Source: Beijerinckiaceae bacterium
GTDB lineage: Bacteria; Pseudomonadota; Alphaproteobacteria; Rhizobiales; Beijerinckiaceae
Direction: 5' to 3'
NCBI GenBank assembly: GCA_009773635.1
Contig: WSYC01000002.1
Coordinates: forward strand, 62,001 to 126,000
Length of the DNA: 64,000 nucleotides
The translations under genes were made by a program, and so were the position numbers. Below, piece by piece: positions 33,610 through 43,222 of this stretch. Position 1 is the first letter of the stretch, and the number at the start of each line of letters is the position of its first letter. The notes beneath the pieces were generated by a model. The model worked only from the letters and a program-made list of their open reading frames with translations. It searched no databases and was not told the DNA's origin.

Positions 33610-34776
33610 ATGTTCCTCTTCACAACACCGAACCGGCCGGAACCGGCGCTGCCGCAGGTGCAGTCGCACGCGCAGACCAACACCGAGCACCCGCTGGCGC
33701 GGCCGCTGAAGCAGGCTGCCGATGCGACCGGCGTTTCGTTCGACTATCTGATCAAGACCGCCAAGCGCGAATCGAACCTCAACCCGGATGCGAAGGCCGC
33801 AAGCTCCAGCGCGACCGGGCTGTTCCAGTTCATCGAGCAGACCTGGCTCGGCCTCGTGAAACGGGAAGGGCCCTCGCTCGGCCTTGTTGACGCCGCGAGT
33901 GCCATCCAGCGCGACAGCGGCGGCCGCTACGTCGTGCCTGAGCCGGAGGCGCGCCAGCAGATTCTCGCGCTGCGCAAGGACCCGACGCTCTCGGCGCGGC
34001 TGGCGGGCGTGTTCACCAGCGACAACAAGGCTTCATTGCGCGATGCGCTGGGGCGCGATCCATCGGGTGGTGAACTCTACATCGCGCATTTCATGGGCGC
34101 GGGCGGTGCACGTGAGCTGATCTCGCAGGCCAATGCCAATCCGGATCGGTCGGCGGCGAGCCTCTTCCCCGAGGCGGCTTCGGCCAACCGGCCGATCTTT
34201 TTTGATAGCAAGGGCAATGCGCGCACGACACGAGAGGTATATGCCCGGCTGGTGTCGTTCCATGACGGTGCGGATGCCGTGATGCGGCCGACACAGGTCG
34301 CTGCTGCAGGCGCGCCTGCGCCGGTCGAGGAGATGGCGACGCGTTCGCCGCTCGCCATTGCGCCGGCCAGAAACGTCACGCAGACCGGGCAGTTGCGCCA
34401 GCCCGCCCAGTTCAACGGCTTCTTCCGCTCGGGCGGGGACAGCAAATCCGCCGAAACCCTGCGCAAGACCTGGATCGGCGTCGCGGATGCGCGCACCAAC
34501 GCCAATGCACCCTCGTTCTTCCCACGTGCCGAGACAGTGCGGGTCGCCGCGCTTGATCCCGAACCGGCGAGCGTGGTGGCTGTTGCCGCGACGGATTTTG
34601 CGCAAGCGCCGGGCACCTCACTCGCGCTCTTCGAGGCGCAGGCCCCCTATGAGGCTGTCAGCGCCCCGTTACCACCGCAGCGGCCGGCGCATCTGCTGCC
34701 CCCGGCGAATGCCGGGTCGGCTGATGCCGGTGGCCCGATCGATCTCACCCGTCACACCCGTTCCGGAAAGCGTTGA
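33610..34776 (+). CDS. Lytic transglycosylase-like protein
   Basis: The 388-residue protein carries an SLT-like domain at residues about 30-170: FDYLIKTAKRESNLNPDAKAA with the catalytic Glu in KRESN, SSATGLFQFIEQTWLGLV and LYIAHFMGAGGA. The C-terminal half is low-complexity and proline- and alanine-rich without a domain. No signal peptide is evident. Cleaves peptidoglycan by analogy; in alphaproteobacteria such proteins sit near flagellar or chemotaxis genes. It is followed after 9 bp by the DUF2336 gene, so they form an operon. Confidence 0.85.
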   Translation: MFLFTTPNRPEPALPQVQSHAQTNTEHPLARPLKQAADATGVSFDYLIKTAKRESNLNPDAKAASSSATGLFQFIEQTWLGLVKREGPSLGLVDAASAIQRDSGGRYVVPEPEARQQILALRKDPTLSARLAGVFTSDNKASLRDALGRDPSGGELYIAHFMGAGGARELISQANANPDRSAASLFPEAASANRPIFFDSKGNARTTREVYARLVSFHDGADAVMRPTQVAAAGAPAPVEEMATRSPLAIAPARNVTQTGQLRQPAQFNGFFRSGGDSKSAETLRKTWIGVADARTNANAPSFFPRAETVRVAALDPEPASVVAVAATDFAQAPGTSLALFEAQAPYEAVSAPLPPQRPAHLLPPANAGSADAGGPIDLTRHTRSGKR

Positions 34777-34785
34777 GTCCCAGCC

Positions 34786-36288
34786 ATGCTCGTAAAATCG
34801 TTTCTGGCCTGGATGGATGCGGCCCCGGTGCGCGAGCGCGCCGAAGCCGTGGCAATGCTGACGAGGGCTTACCTCGCGCGTGCTCTGGGGGGCGATGATC
34901 CGAGGGAGGTCGAGGCCGCGCTGACCTCGATCCTCGATGATCCCTCGCCCTTCGTGCGCCGGGTGCTGGCGATGGCGTTTGCGGATCGCACCGATGTGCC
35001 GCGCCATATTGTCCTCGGCCTCGCGGCGGATCAGGCGGAAGTCTCCGGCCTGTTGATCGCGCGCTCGCCGCTGCTGACCGAGGCGGATCTGATCGATCTT
35101 GCCGTCACCGGCGAGCGGCTGGCGTTGATGGCGATCGCGCTCCGCCCCGATGTCACCCGCCGGATCAGCCACGCAATTGTTGCGCGGCGTGATTTCGACA
35201 GCGCTTTCGCACTGGTGGGCAACGCACTGGCGGAGATCGCGGAAGCGGATCTGCTCGTGCTGGTCGAGGCTTTCGGCAACAAGCCGCGGATGCGTGAAGC
35301 GCTGCTGGTGCGCGGCGATCTGCCGGGCACGGCGCGCCACGCCCTGATGCATATTCTGGCTCAAAGCCTCGGCGGCTATGTCACCGGCGGTGGCTTCCTC
35401 AATCCTGCCCGCAACAAGCGCACGATGGAAGAAACTCTCCAGAGTGGAACGGTGACCATCGCCCGCAGTACGGGCGATGCCTTGCCCGGTTTCATTGCAC
35501 ATTTGCGCGAAAAGGGGCAGCTCACCCCTGCATTGCTGCTCAGGAGCGTTCTTGGCGGTGAGATCGCGTTCATGGCCGCGGCGCTTGCCGATCTGTGCGA
35601 GTTGGATCGCGCTCGCGTGGCCGGCCTTCTGGCGTCGCGATCGGAGGCTGCGATCGGCGCGCTGATCCGCCGCGCCGGCATTCCGGGTTTCCTTCATCCG
35701 GTTTTGACAGCGGCGATCCGCGCTGCCGGAGCTCTCGGACCGGAGAGCAAGCGAAGCGCGTTTGCCCTGCCGGTTGTGCTGGCGGCGCAGGGCGCGTGCA
35801 TCGATGTACCTGGCGAGGATGGAGTGCGGCTGATGGCCCTGCTGCGCCGCTATGAGGCGGAAGCCGCGCGTGCGGAATCCCGGCTCGTGGCAGATAGCCT
35901 CCGGCGCGAGAGCGTGCAGGACAGGGATCAGATGAGCCTGTTGCCATCGGATATCGGCCCGGAGATGCTCAGGCTTTCCGGGATCGACGGGGATGCCGTT
36001 ATCGAGGCTTCAGATGCAGCCCCGGTTGAGGAAGTTGCCGCTGTTGAACCCCCTGAACCCCCGACGCCGGTGTCGGACCGTATCCAGGCTGTCCTCTCCC
36101 GGACGGTTCCAATGCGCGAGGTCATGCGCAACCGCGGCCTCGTGCTCGACGAGCCGATCCCGAGCCTGAAATCACTGATCGCGGAGTGGAAGGCGGAGCG
36201 CGAGACACTCGACCGGGCCGGGGCCGAGCGGGTTGCCGCGACCTTCGGCAACCAGAACGACAAACCCGGCCGGAGCCGGGTTGCGTAA
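34786..36288 (+). CDS. DUF2336 domain protein, 500 aa
   Basis: An alpha-helical repeat protein; the DUF2336 region covers about residues 60-330 and includes RRVLAMAFADRTDVPRHIV and LLVRGDLPGTARHALMH. Members are confined to alphaproteobacteria and resemble HEAT-repeat proteins. The last 100 residues include a short acidic linker and a conserved tail (PIPSLKSLIAEWKAERETLD). Unknown function; coupling to a peptidoglycan lytic enzyme is noteworthy. Confidence 0.82.
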   Translation: MLVKSFLAWMDAAPVRERAEAVAMLTRAYLARALGGDDPREVEAALTSILDDPSPFVRRVLAMAFADRTDVPRHIVLGLAADQAEVSGLLIARSPLLTEADLIDLAVTGERLALMAIALRPDVTRRISHAIVARRDFDSAFALVGNALAEIAEADLLVLVEAFGNKPRMREALLVRGDLPGTARHALMHILAQSLGGYVTGGGFLNPARNKRTMEETLQSGTVTIARSTGDALPGFIAHLREKGQLTPALLLRSVLGGEIAFMAAALADLCELDRARVAGLLASRSEAAIGALIRRAGIPGFLHPVLTAAIRAAGALGPESKRSAFALPVVLAAQGACIDVPGEDGVRLMALLRRYEAEAARAESRLVADSLRRESVQDRDQMSLLPSDIGPEMLRLSGIDGDAVIEASDAAPVEEVAAVEPPEPPTPVSDRIQAVLSRTVPMREVMRNRGLVLDEPIPSLKSLIAEWKAERETLDRAGAERVAATFGNQNDKPGRSRVA

Positions 36289-36317
36289 GGTGTTGCTGCG
36301 TCGGATCGGTGCCGGGT

Positions 36318-36890
36318 TCAGACCGTGCGGCGAAACCGCAGCTCTTCCATCATCGCTTTCTGGCGGGCCTGAACAACCTTGTCGATCGCCTTGCGCAGGT
36401 TGTGGATGATCTGTGTTGCCACCGGATTGGCGTAATCGCGGATGTTGTTGCGATAGATCGCCTTGACCGAATCCACATGGTGGGAAATCAGCTGGATCGG
36501 CAGGTAATCCGGCTCGATGTTGTCGAGCAGCTTCGAGAGCGAGCCGGCGATTTCCGCCGCGATCGGATAGCCGAAAACACCGGCCTGGCCGCGGATATCA
36601 TGCGCCGCGCGGAACAGCGGGCTGACATCGCGCTCGTTCGGCGGGGCATCGCGGAAGTTCTCATAGGCGGCGATCAGACGGTTGACCTCGTCGCCCATCC
36701 AGTTCTGGAAGTCGCCGGAGAGGTCCTTCATCGCGGCATCGGCAGCCGCGATCGACATTTCGTCGACGCCGCCGGCATCCTGCGAGCGCACGGCGGCCTT
36801 GGCGCGGAGCGATCCGCCCATGTGAATGACGCGGGTGTCGCCGAAGTCCTGTGCGACCGTGCCGTCGCCGACAATTTCCTGCTCGATCAT
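36318..36890 (-). CDS. Hpt-domain phosphotransfer protein
   Basis: The 190-residue protein has an Hpt domain at about 90-180 with the phosphorylatable His in LFRAAHDIRGQAGVFGYPIAAEIA. It follows a response regulator gene by 9 bp, so the pair should work in one phosphorelay. No cognate kinase is adjacent. The N-terminal 60 residues are of unknown fold. Confidence 0.85.
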   Translation of the reverse strand: MIEQEIVGDGTVAQDFGDTRVIHMGGSLRAKAAVRSQDAGGVDEMSIAAADAAMKDLSGDFQNWMGDEVNRLIAAYENFRDAPPNERDVSPLFRAAHDIRGQAGVFGYPIAAEIAGSLSKLLDNIEPDYLPIQLISHHVDSVKAIYRNNIRDYANPVATQIIHNLRKAIDKVVQARQKAMMEELRFRRTV

Positions 36891-36899
36891 CGTGCGGTC

Positions 36900-37418
36900 C
36901 TATGCGTTGCCGGTGGCGGAGCTGAGGAAGCTCGAGGCAGCCCCACGGGTCTTGTACTGATCGGCCTTGACGAGATGGCGGCGGTCCGGCCCGAAATAGT
37001 GTTCCGTGCGGATGAACGGGCGCGGGTTGAGCACGACCTTGGCGATGCGGGCATAAAGCCCCTTCGCGGAAATCGGCTTGACGAGCATTTCCGAAACACC
37101 GGCGTCACGCGCCTCGAACACCCGGTTCCGCTCAGCGTAGCCGGTGATCATGATGATCGGCACGAAGGGGTTCGGGCTGGTGTCCGGCTGGCGGATCATC
37201 TTCGTCAGCTCGATGCCGTCGAACACGGGCATCGACCAATCGGTGATCACGACATCGGGGAGGTGGGTGGCAAAGGATTCAAGGCCCGCCGCGCCATCTT
37301 CGGCCTCGAAGACTTCGCGGGTGCCGAACCCGTGGAGGAGCGTGCGGATGATGCGGCGCATATAGCCGTTGTCATCGATGACAAGAAAACGCAGGCGGCT
37401 GCAATCGACGCGAAACAT
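36900..37418 (-). CDS. Single-domain response regulator (CheY-like) with C-terminal extension
   Basis: Receiver domain at residues 9-125: acidic pair LVIDDN, phospho-acceptor Asp in VVITDWSMPVFDG near residue 59, Thr in IIMITGYAE and Lys in LVKPIS. A 45-residue tail contains FGPDRRHLVKADQY, a motif seen at the ends of many alphaproteobacterial CheY-like proteins. With the Hpt protein downstream it likely forms part of a motility or stress relay. Confidence 0.92.
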   Translation of the reverse strand: MFRVDCSRLRFLVIDDNGYMRRIIRTLLHGFGTREVFEAEDGAAGLESFATHLPDVVITDWSMPVFDGIELTKMIRQPDTSPNPFVPIIMITGYAERNRVFEARDAGVSEMLVKPISAKGLYARIAKVVLNPRPFIRTEHYFGPDRRHLVKADQYKTRGAASSFLSSATGNA

Positions 37419-37573
37419 GAACAGCTCAACGCATCACGGTTTCTACCGCCGGCGCCGGGCTGTGACGCGAAACTGCACCCGGTGCCGAAATACCGATTCT
37501 TCGACAGGGGCACTTTAGGCAAAGACCGTTAACGCTGCGTGAAATCCATCCAGCCTTCGAATCCGCGCGGCAT

Positions 37574-38350
37574 TCAGGGCTGATGCCCGAACTGTTCGCG
37601 CAGGATGCGTTCGTCGAGGCTGTGGCCGGGATCATGCAGCATCACGAGATTGATCGAGCGGTCCATCCCGATATGAACCTCGGCGGCATCGCGCAGCTCG
37701 AAATGGTCCGCCACCGCGGCCACCGGGCGCTTGTCGGATTCAAGGACGCGGATGGTGATGCCGGTCGTATCCGGCAGGATCGCACCACGCCAGTAGCGCG
37801 GCCGGAAAGCGGAGATTGGTGTCAGAGCGATCAGCGGCGCGGTCAGCGGCAGGATCGGGCCATTGGCGGAGAAGTTATAGGCGGTGGAGCCGGTCGGCGT
37901 GGCCACAAGGACACCGTCGGCCACCAGTTCGGGCAGCCGCACGCGACCGTCGATGGAGATTTCCAGCTTGGCCGCCTGATAGGATTGGCGCAGCAGCGAG
38001 ACTTCGTTCAGCGCCCGCGCCTCGACGACAATGCCCTTGGTATCGATCGCGCGCATGTTGAGCGGGTGAACGACGGAACGCTCGGCAGCCGCAATGCGAT
38101 CCGCCAGGCCGTCTTCCCGGAACTCGTTCATCAGGAAGCCAACCGAGCCGCGGTTCATCCCGTAAATCGGCTTCTCGCTGCCGAGAAACCGGTGCAACGT
38201 TTGCAGCATGAAGCCATCACCGCCGAGGGCGACCACCACATCGGCCTTGTCCGGGTCGATGTCACCGTAGAAGCGCGAGAGCCGCTTGGCCGCCAGCTGG
38301 GCTTCGGCCGTGTTCGAGGCAACAAAGGCGAGCGTCGGATCTCGGGGCAT
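37574..38350 (-). CDS. nadK: NAD kinase
   Basis: NadK phosphorylates NAD to NADP. The 258-residue protein has the GGDG motif in [16 protein letters not shown] near residue 45, [14 protein letters not shown], the NE/D region [12 protein letters not shown] and the glycine-rich [25 protein letters not shown] near 150. The start at 38350 is the first Met before the conserved domain; the longer frame to 38488 passes through a terminator hairpin and is rejected. Confidence 0.93.
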   Translation of the reverse strand: MPRDPTLAFVASNTAEAQLAAKRLSRFYGDIDPDKADVVVALGGDGFMLQTLHRFLGSEKPIYGMNRGSVGFLMNEFREDGLADRIAAAERSVVHPLNMRAIDTKGIVVEARALNEVSLLRQSYQAAKLEISIDGRVRLPELVADGVLVATPTGSTAYNFSANGPILPLTAPLIALTPISAFRPRYWRGAILPDTTGITIRVLESDKRPVAAVADHFELRDAAEVHIGMDRSINLVMLHDPGHSLDERILREQFGHQP

Positions 38351-38445
38351 CTGAGCCGGAGAGTGTGAACCGGAAGGGCGGGGTTTGACCAAGGCGCAAG
38401 GCTCCTCGAGTGACGCGGAACGCTCCCCACCATGGAATGAACTGC

Positions 38446-38477
38446 ATAAAAAAGGCAAGGCGCGACACGCCTTGCCT
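38446..38477 (-). terminator. Rho-independent terminator of the metallo-hydrolase gene
   Basis: On the minus strand AGGCAAGGCG-TGTCG-CGCCTTGCCT is followed by TTTTTT; a ten-pair stem 60 bp after the gene at 38540. Confidence 0.85.
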
Positions 38478-38539
38478 GATCTCGTCATGCTTCTGCTTGG
38501 TCATGCCCCTGATGGATCACGCCCCTGTGTGGGCGTCGA

Positions 38540-39523
38540 TTACGACCACTGCGCCGGAACAAAGCGATAGCCAGCGCCTTCCTTGGCGATGAACCCGGTC
38601 GCCGGGAAGGAGGCGTGGTAGAACGACAACCGGATCTTGTCGGTCGCGGCCATGTCGAGAATGCGTTTGCGCGTCGTGACCGCCTTGTCCGCATCCATGT
38701 CGAACATCACTTTCCAGTCCGGATTGGCGGCAAACAGCACCGGCGTGTTGGTGATATCCGCCACATACATCATCTTCGCGCTGCCCGAAGCGATCACGAA
38801 CGCGGTGTGACCCGGCGTATGGCCCGAGGCCTCGACAGCCGTGATGCCGGTGACGACTTCATCACCCCACTTGAAGCGCTTCACATCGGCGGCATTGGGC
38901 TTGAGAACGCGGTGAACGCCGGTAAACGCGCCCTTCATGCCCTCGGGCGCCGCCACCATCTTGGCATCGTCCATCCAGAAATCCCATTCCGGGGCCGGAA
39001 CCATGATTTCCGCGTTCGGATAGACGAGCTTGCCGTCTTTCGCGCGCGCGCCCTGCAAATGGTCGCCGTGGAAGTGGCTGAGGATCACGGCATCGATCTG
39101 GCCGGGTTCGATGCCGGCCGCCTTGAGCTGCGCGACGACCTTGCCATTGGTCGGCCCGCCGTTGTCGTTGAAGCCGGTGTCGATCAGGACGAGCTTCGCG
39201 CCGGTGTTGACCAGCAGGGCCGTGAACGAGATCGTGAGCTTGTCGGTCGGCAGGAAGCTGTTCGCGAGAACCTTCTGCACGTCCGCAAGCAGGGCGTTGC
39301 GCACGAAACTGGCATCAAGCGGCCGGGTGAATTCGCCATCGTGCAGGGCGGTGACCTCAATGTCGCCGACCTTGAACCGATAGGCCGAAGCGGCGGGAGC
39401 GCCCGCCAACGGCGCCTTGGCCAGTGCCGGAGCGCCGATGCCGGTCAGGATCGCGGGCGCGCCCACAAGCGCGGGCCCTGCAAGGGCTGAGGTTCTCAAA
39501 AGAGTGCGACGGGAAAGGCTCAT
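38540..39523 (-). CDS. Secreted MBL-fold metallo-hydrolase
   Basis: The 327-residue protein begins with a twin-arginine signal (MSLSRRTLLRTSALAGPALV). Zinc ligands are in SHFHGDHLQG near residue 170, in EASGHTPGHTAF near 235 and in the C-terminal Asp/His segment. It resembles the AttM/N-acyl-homoserine lactonase-like and quinoprotein relay hydrolase branch of the superfamily. Substrate unknown. Tat export suggests folding with metal in the cytoplasm. Its own terminator follows. Confidence 0.9.
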   Translation of the reverse strand: MSLSRRTLLRTSALAGPALVGAPAILTGIGAPALAKAPLAGAPAASAYRFKVGDIEVTALHDGEFTRPLDASFVRNALLADVQKVLANSFLPTDKLTISFTALLVNTGAKLVLIDTGFNDNGGPTNGKVVAQLKAAGIEPGQIDAVILSHFHGDHLQGARAKDGKLVYPNAEIMVPAPEWDFWMDDAKMVAAPEGMKGAFTGVHRVLKPNAADVKRFKWGDEVVTGITAVEASGHTPGHTAFVIASGSAKMMYVADITNTPVLFAANPDWKVMFDMDADKAVTTRKRILDMAATDKIRLSFYHASFPATGFIAKEGAGYRFVPAQWS

Positions 39524-39866
39524 GCTATCCTCCTGAAATGCGCTGTGGTGGCGGTCATTGGTCTGATGTGAGTGCCTGTGAGCAGCTCCGGAATCTTCGC
39601 CGGGCAGCCTGTATTTTTATGGCCTTATGGCATTAAATTGCCCTCGCAGTGTGCTTGACCAGATCCCCGAACGCAATTGTTTCGTGCGCTGTTGCAAAAA
39701 ATGCGAAATACCCGGAACAGGTTGACCGGGATGGAGGAGTCGAGCCTGTGCCGGCAAGCCATCAAGAGATCATTCACCAGTTCTTCAACATTCCATGCGA
39801 TTTTCGTCGCATCTAATGTTGATTTTTTTTGGCACCAGAAATGTGCCTAACTGGTCGGGGGTTACT
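39524..39866. other. 343-bp intergenic region, no gene seen
   Basis: Divergent promoter region of the metallo-hydrolase and chemoreceptor genes. The stretch 39780-39850 is AT-rich. No repeat or RNA structure was noticed. Confidence 0.45.
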
Positions 39867-41852
39867 ATGGTTCGAGCCATTTTTGGGCGGTTTGGCAAAT
39901 CGGTGGCGTGGAAAATTGCCCTGATTGCGTTGGGCCCGATTCTCGGCCTCGGCTTGACGCTTGCGCTCAACCAGTATTCGGAAGGGATCCGCCAGCAAGG
40001 CGATGACGCATACATGGTTGTGCGGCAAGAGCTGGAGCAGGTGGCTGCGGTGACAAACAATCTGGCGCTCGTTGAGTCGCAGGTTGCCGCCTACCTTGAT
40101 AACCGGACAAGCCTGATCGAGCGGGAGATTTCGGTTGGTCTGGCGGAGGCCCAGAAGGCGCTCGACAAACTGAAGGCGTCTGAAGATGCGCAGATGCGCG
40201 AATCCGTTGACGCTGCCGACACTCGACTCGGAAAAATCCGCGAAAGCTTTGACAAGCTGAAAGAGCGTGTCGAGATTGTTGGGCGCACCAGCAACGAAGG
40301 TCTGACGGATGATCTCGACAAGATGACCGAAGTGCTGGCTGCCCTGTTTGACGGCGCGGTTTCGACGCACGAAGGATTCCGCTCCATGGCGGCATCCTAC
40401 GCCGATCTGCGCGGCGTTGAGCTCCGGTATCGCTGGAAACGTGATCAGAAACTCGAAACCCGCATCGAATTCATGCGCTCCGGCCTCCTTGAGCGCCTTG
40501 CCCGCGCTGATTTTGATAAAGGTCAGGCGGATATGCTGCTTGATTCCGTGCGCAAGCAATCATCAACTTTTGCCGCCTGGCGCACCGGTATCGAGGCCGA
40601 ACGGACCCAGCGGGACGAAACCGTCGGCCACGCGAAGCGCGCCATCGCAGCCGCTGCAGCGTTGCGCGATCGCTCGGAAGCCCGACAGGCAGATGCACGC
40701 CGGATAAATGCAGCTGTCAACGAATCCGCTGCCAACTTCGCGCTTGGCTCTGCCGCTTTGGCCGCGATCATCTCCATTGCGATGATCTTTGTCGTCGGCC
40801 GCAGCATCGGCAAGGCTCTGTCGAAGCTCGCCGAAGCCATGCGCCGCGTCGCCAATGGCGAGTCGGAGATCGACATTCCCTATCTTGATCGCAAGGATGA
40901 AATCGGCGGCATGAGCAATGCGCTGCGCATCTTCCAGGCCTCGATCGACGAGCGCGCCCAGCTGGCGCGGACCGCCGAGGAAGAAGGCAAGCAGCGGCTC
41001 GCACGCGCCCGGAGCATCGAGGCTTCGATCACCGCGTTCGGCTCCTCCATCGAATCGGCGCTCCAGCATCTTCAGGGCAGTGCTACATCGATGCGCCAGG
41101 CCTCCGAAACGCTGGATGCCGATTCGCGTGCATTGACCTCGCAGGCCGCTGTCGCGGGAAATGCCACCGCCATCGCTTCGCGCGAAGTCTCCTCCGTAGC
41201 CGTGGCGGCCGAGCAGCTCTCGAAATCGGTCGACGAGGTGTCGCGCCAGGCCGTCCGCTCGACGGAAGTGGCGGACCGTGCCGTCCAGCAATCCCACCGC
41301 GCGACGTCGATGATGTCGGAACTCGCTGCCGAAGCCGACAAGATCGGTGGCGTCGTGGAGCTTATCCGGTCCATCGCCGGCCAGACCAACCTCCTCGCGC
41401 TCAACGCGACCATCGAAGCAGCCCGTGCAGGCGAGGCTGGCAAGGGGTTTGCCGTTGTCGCATCCGAGGTCAAGGCGCTCGCGAACCAGACAGCGCAGGC
41501 GACCGAGGATATTGTCCAGCGCATCACCTCCATCCAGGGTGCATCGGGCGATGTCAGCGAGGCCATTGGCCAGATCGGCGGGATCCTTTCGGAGATGAGC
41601 GCGATCGCCACCTCCGTCGCCTCCGCGGTCGAGGAACAGTCGAGCGCGATTGCCACCATCTCCGAAAACGTCAACGAAGCCGCGCGCAGCTCGGCCGAGG
41701 GGGCCAGCGCCATCAAGGACGCTGAAGAGCGCGCGACATCGAGCCGTTCGACCTCCAGCGAGGTCGCGCAGGCTGCCCAGACCGTCGCTTCGGAAGCCTC
41801 GTCGCTCGAAGGCGTCGTCTCGACGTTCCTTCAGGATGTTCGCGCGGCCTGA
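39867..41852 (+). CDS. Methyl-accepting chemotaxis protein
   Basis: The 661-residue receptor has an N-terminal membrane helix (about 14-32), a long helical periplasmic sensor to about residue 300, a second membrane helix ([18 protein letters not shown]), a HAMP domain ([21 protein letters not shown]) and the cytoplasmic signalling domain with the hairpin tip [20 protein letters not shown] near residue 505. The ligand is unknown; the sensor resembles a four-helix or HBM type. The ATG at 39867 follows a GGGGG site; the earlier one at 39795 lacks one. The 3' end lies in a short tandem repeat. Confidence 0.92.
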   Translation: MVRAIFGRFGKSVAWKIALIALGPILGLGLTLALNQYSEGIRQQGDDAYMVVRQELEQVAAVTNNLALVESQVAAYLDNRTSLIEREISVGLAEAQKALDKLKASEDAQMRESVDAADTRLGKIRESFDKLKERVEIVGRTSNEGLTDDLDKMTEVLAALFDGAVSTHEGFRSMAASYADLRGVELRYRWKRDQKLETRIEFMRSGLLERLARADFDKGQADMLLDSVRKQSSTFAAWRTGIEAERTQRDETVGHAKRAIAAAAALRDRSEARQADARRINAAVNESAANFALGSAALAAIISIAMIFVVGRSIGKALSKLAEAMRRVANGESEIDIPYLDRKDEIGGMSNALRIFQASIDERAQLARTAEEEGKQRLARARSIEASITAFGSSIESALQHLQGSATSMRQASETLDADSRALTSQAAVAGNATAIASREVSSVAVAAEQLSKSVDEVSRQAVRSTEVADRAVQQSHRATSMMSELAAEADKIGGVVELIRSIAGQTNLLALNATIEAARAGEAGKGFAVVASEVKALANQTAQATEDIVQRITSIQGASGDVSEAIGQIGGILSEMSAIATSVASAVEEQSSAIATISENVNEAARSSAEGASAIKDAEERATSSRSTSSEVAQAAQTVASEASSLEGVVSTFLQDVRAA

Positions 41853-41945
41853 CAGGGCCGCGCGCCTGCCATCAGGATGTCCGCGCGGCCTGACAGGGCA
41901 GCGCCTGCCTTCAGGATGTTCGCGGGGCTTGCCTGCCCCGCCCGG
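41832..41945. repeat. Three imperfect tandem repeats at the end of the chemoreceptor gene
   Basis: Units begin TCAGGATGTTCGCG or TCAGGATGTCCGCG at about 41831, 41873 and 41912 and each continues CGGCCTGACAGGGC or a variant. The first unit contains the receptor stop codon; the others lie outside the gene. Confidence 0.65.
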
Positions 41946-41970
41946 CAACGGGCACGCGAACGCCAGACTG

Positions 41971-42000
41971 AAAAGTCGCCGGATTCCGGCGGCTTTTTTC
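41971..42000 (+). terminator. Rho-independent terminator of the chemoreceptor gene
   Basis: AAAAGTCGCCGG-ATT-CCGGCGGCTTTTTT forms a stable GC stem with T-tract. Confidence 0.82.
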
Positions 42001-42086
42001 TTGTCGGGCTATTTTTCTTGCGCTCCCTTCTTTCTTGCGTCCCATTTTTTCTTGCGTGACGTCTGCGGTCCTGTATGCGCTGCGGC

Positions 42087-43055
42087 ATGGAGACAATTCG
42101 TATCGCGGCCCTCTACCGTTTTGCCCGTCTTGCGGAGCCGGCGCGGCTTGTTGCTGCGTTGCAGCCGGCCTGTGAACAAGAGGGCATCAAAGGCTCGCTG
42201 CTGGTGGCACATGAGGGGATCAACGGCACGATTGCAGGCACGCCCGACGGGCTGCAACGAGCCCTCGAGGCAATCCGGACCATCACCGGCCTTGAGGATA
42301 TGGAGATCAAGTTCTCCAGCGCCGCCACGATGCCGTTCCTGCGGATGAAGGTGAAGCTGAAGCGCGAGATCGTCACCATCGGCGACGGAGATGTCGATCC
42401 GCTGCGCGCGGCGGGCACCTATGTCGAAGCCAAGGACTGGAATGCGCTGATCTCGGACCCCGATGTCATGCTGATTGATGTCCGCAACGATTATGAGCAC
42501 CGCCTCGGCACCTTCCAGGGCGCAATCGACCCGGAAACAGCAACATTCCGCGCGTTTCCGGCCTATGTGCGCGAGAAGCTTGCCGCGGACAAAAACCGGA
42601 AGATCGCGATGTTCTGCACCGGCGGCATTCGCTGCGAAAAGGCGAGCGCCTTCATGCTGCAGGAAGGGTTCGGTGAGGTCTACCACCTTCAGGGCGGCAT
42701 TCTGCGCTATCTTGAGGATGTCCCGGCCGAAGAAAGCCTCTGGCAGGGCGGTTGTTTTGTCTTCGACGAGCGCATCGCCGTGGGGCATGCGCTGGTGCCG
42801 GACCCGACCGTTGCCCTGTGCCACGGCTGTCGCCAGCCCCTGACCGCCGACGACTGCACCCACCCCGACCATGAACACGGCGTGACGTGCCGCTATTGCG
42901 CCCCGATGATGAGCGGTGCCCAGCGAGCCTCCGCCCGTGAACGCCAGCGGCAGGTCGACCTTGCCCGGCAACGTGGGAAGGCACACCTCGGGCCCGAGGC
43001 CAGGCGCCCGGCGATGAGGGTGAGCGATGGAAATGGTGCCGGCGGAGAGGATTGA
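42087..43055 (+). CDS. trhO: tRNA uridine(34) hydroxylase (rhodanese family)
   Basis: TrhO (formerly UPF0176/YceA) oxygenates U34 of tRNAs to 5-hydroxyuridine. The 322-residue protein has the N-terminal acylphosphatase-like region, a rhodanese domain with active-site Cys in IAMFCTGGIRCEKASAFML near residue 182, and the C-terminal zinc-type cysteines CHGCRQPL and CRYC. The start at 42087 begins the conserved domain. The last seven codons read into the 3' half of tRNA-Thr on the other strand (43034-43078), a tail-to-tail overlap that predates the insertion of element 2. Confidence 0.92.
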   Translation: METIRIAALYRFARLAEPARLVAALQPACEQEGIKGSLLVAHEGINGTIAGTPDGLQRALEAIRTITGLEDMEIKFSSAATMPFLRMKVKLKREIVTIGDGDVDPLRAAGTYVEAKDWNALISDPDVMLIDVRNDYEHRLGTFQGAIDPETATFRAFPAYVREKLAADKNRKIAMFCTGGIRCEKASAFMLQEGFGEVYHLQGGILRYLEDVPAEESLWQGGCFVFDERIAVGHALVPDPTVALCHGCRQPLTADDCTHPDHEHGVTCRYCAPMMSGAQRASARERQRQVDLARQRGKAHLGPEARRPAMRVSDGNGAGGED

Positions 43056-43078
43056 ACTCCCGACCTTCGGTTTACAAA
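43034..43078 (-). other. Severed 3' half of host tRNA-Thr(UGU), left attachment site of element 2
   Basis: Read on the minus strand: core TTTGTAA (anticodon loop, 43078-43072), ACCGA, AGGTC, T stem GGGAG/CTCTC around TTCAATC, acceptor strand CGCCGGC, A, CCA. No 5' half adjoins it; that part lies 13.4 kb away at 56466-56502, whose acceptor strand GCCGGCG pairs with it perfectly. Confidence 0.92.
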
Positions 43079-43222
43079 TTCGGCACGAAGTCGTTGATCT
43101 AAAACAGATTATCGTCGATTAATGGTTCGCGATCAGCCACTTGCGCGACATCATTGTCGATGTACGCTGATCCTCGATGGTCTCCGTACGGTGCTTCATA
43201 CAGTGCTCCGGAGAAAACAAAA

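Noticed and set aside
36186-37532. 448-aa forward frame over the Hpt and receiver genes
   Set aside because: Shadow frame; phosphorelay motifs are unambiguous on the minus strand.
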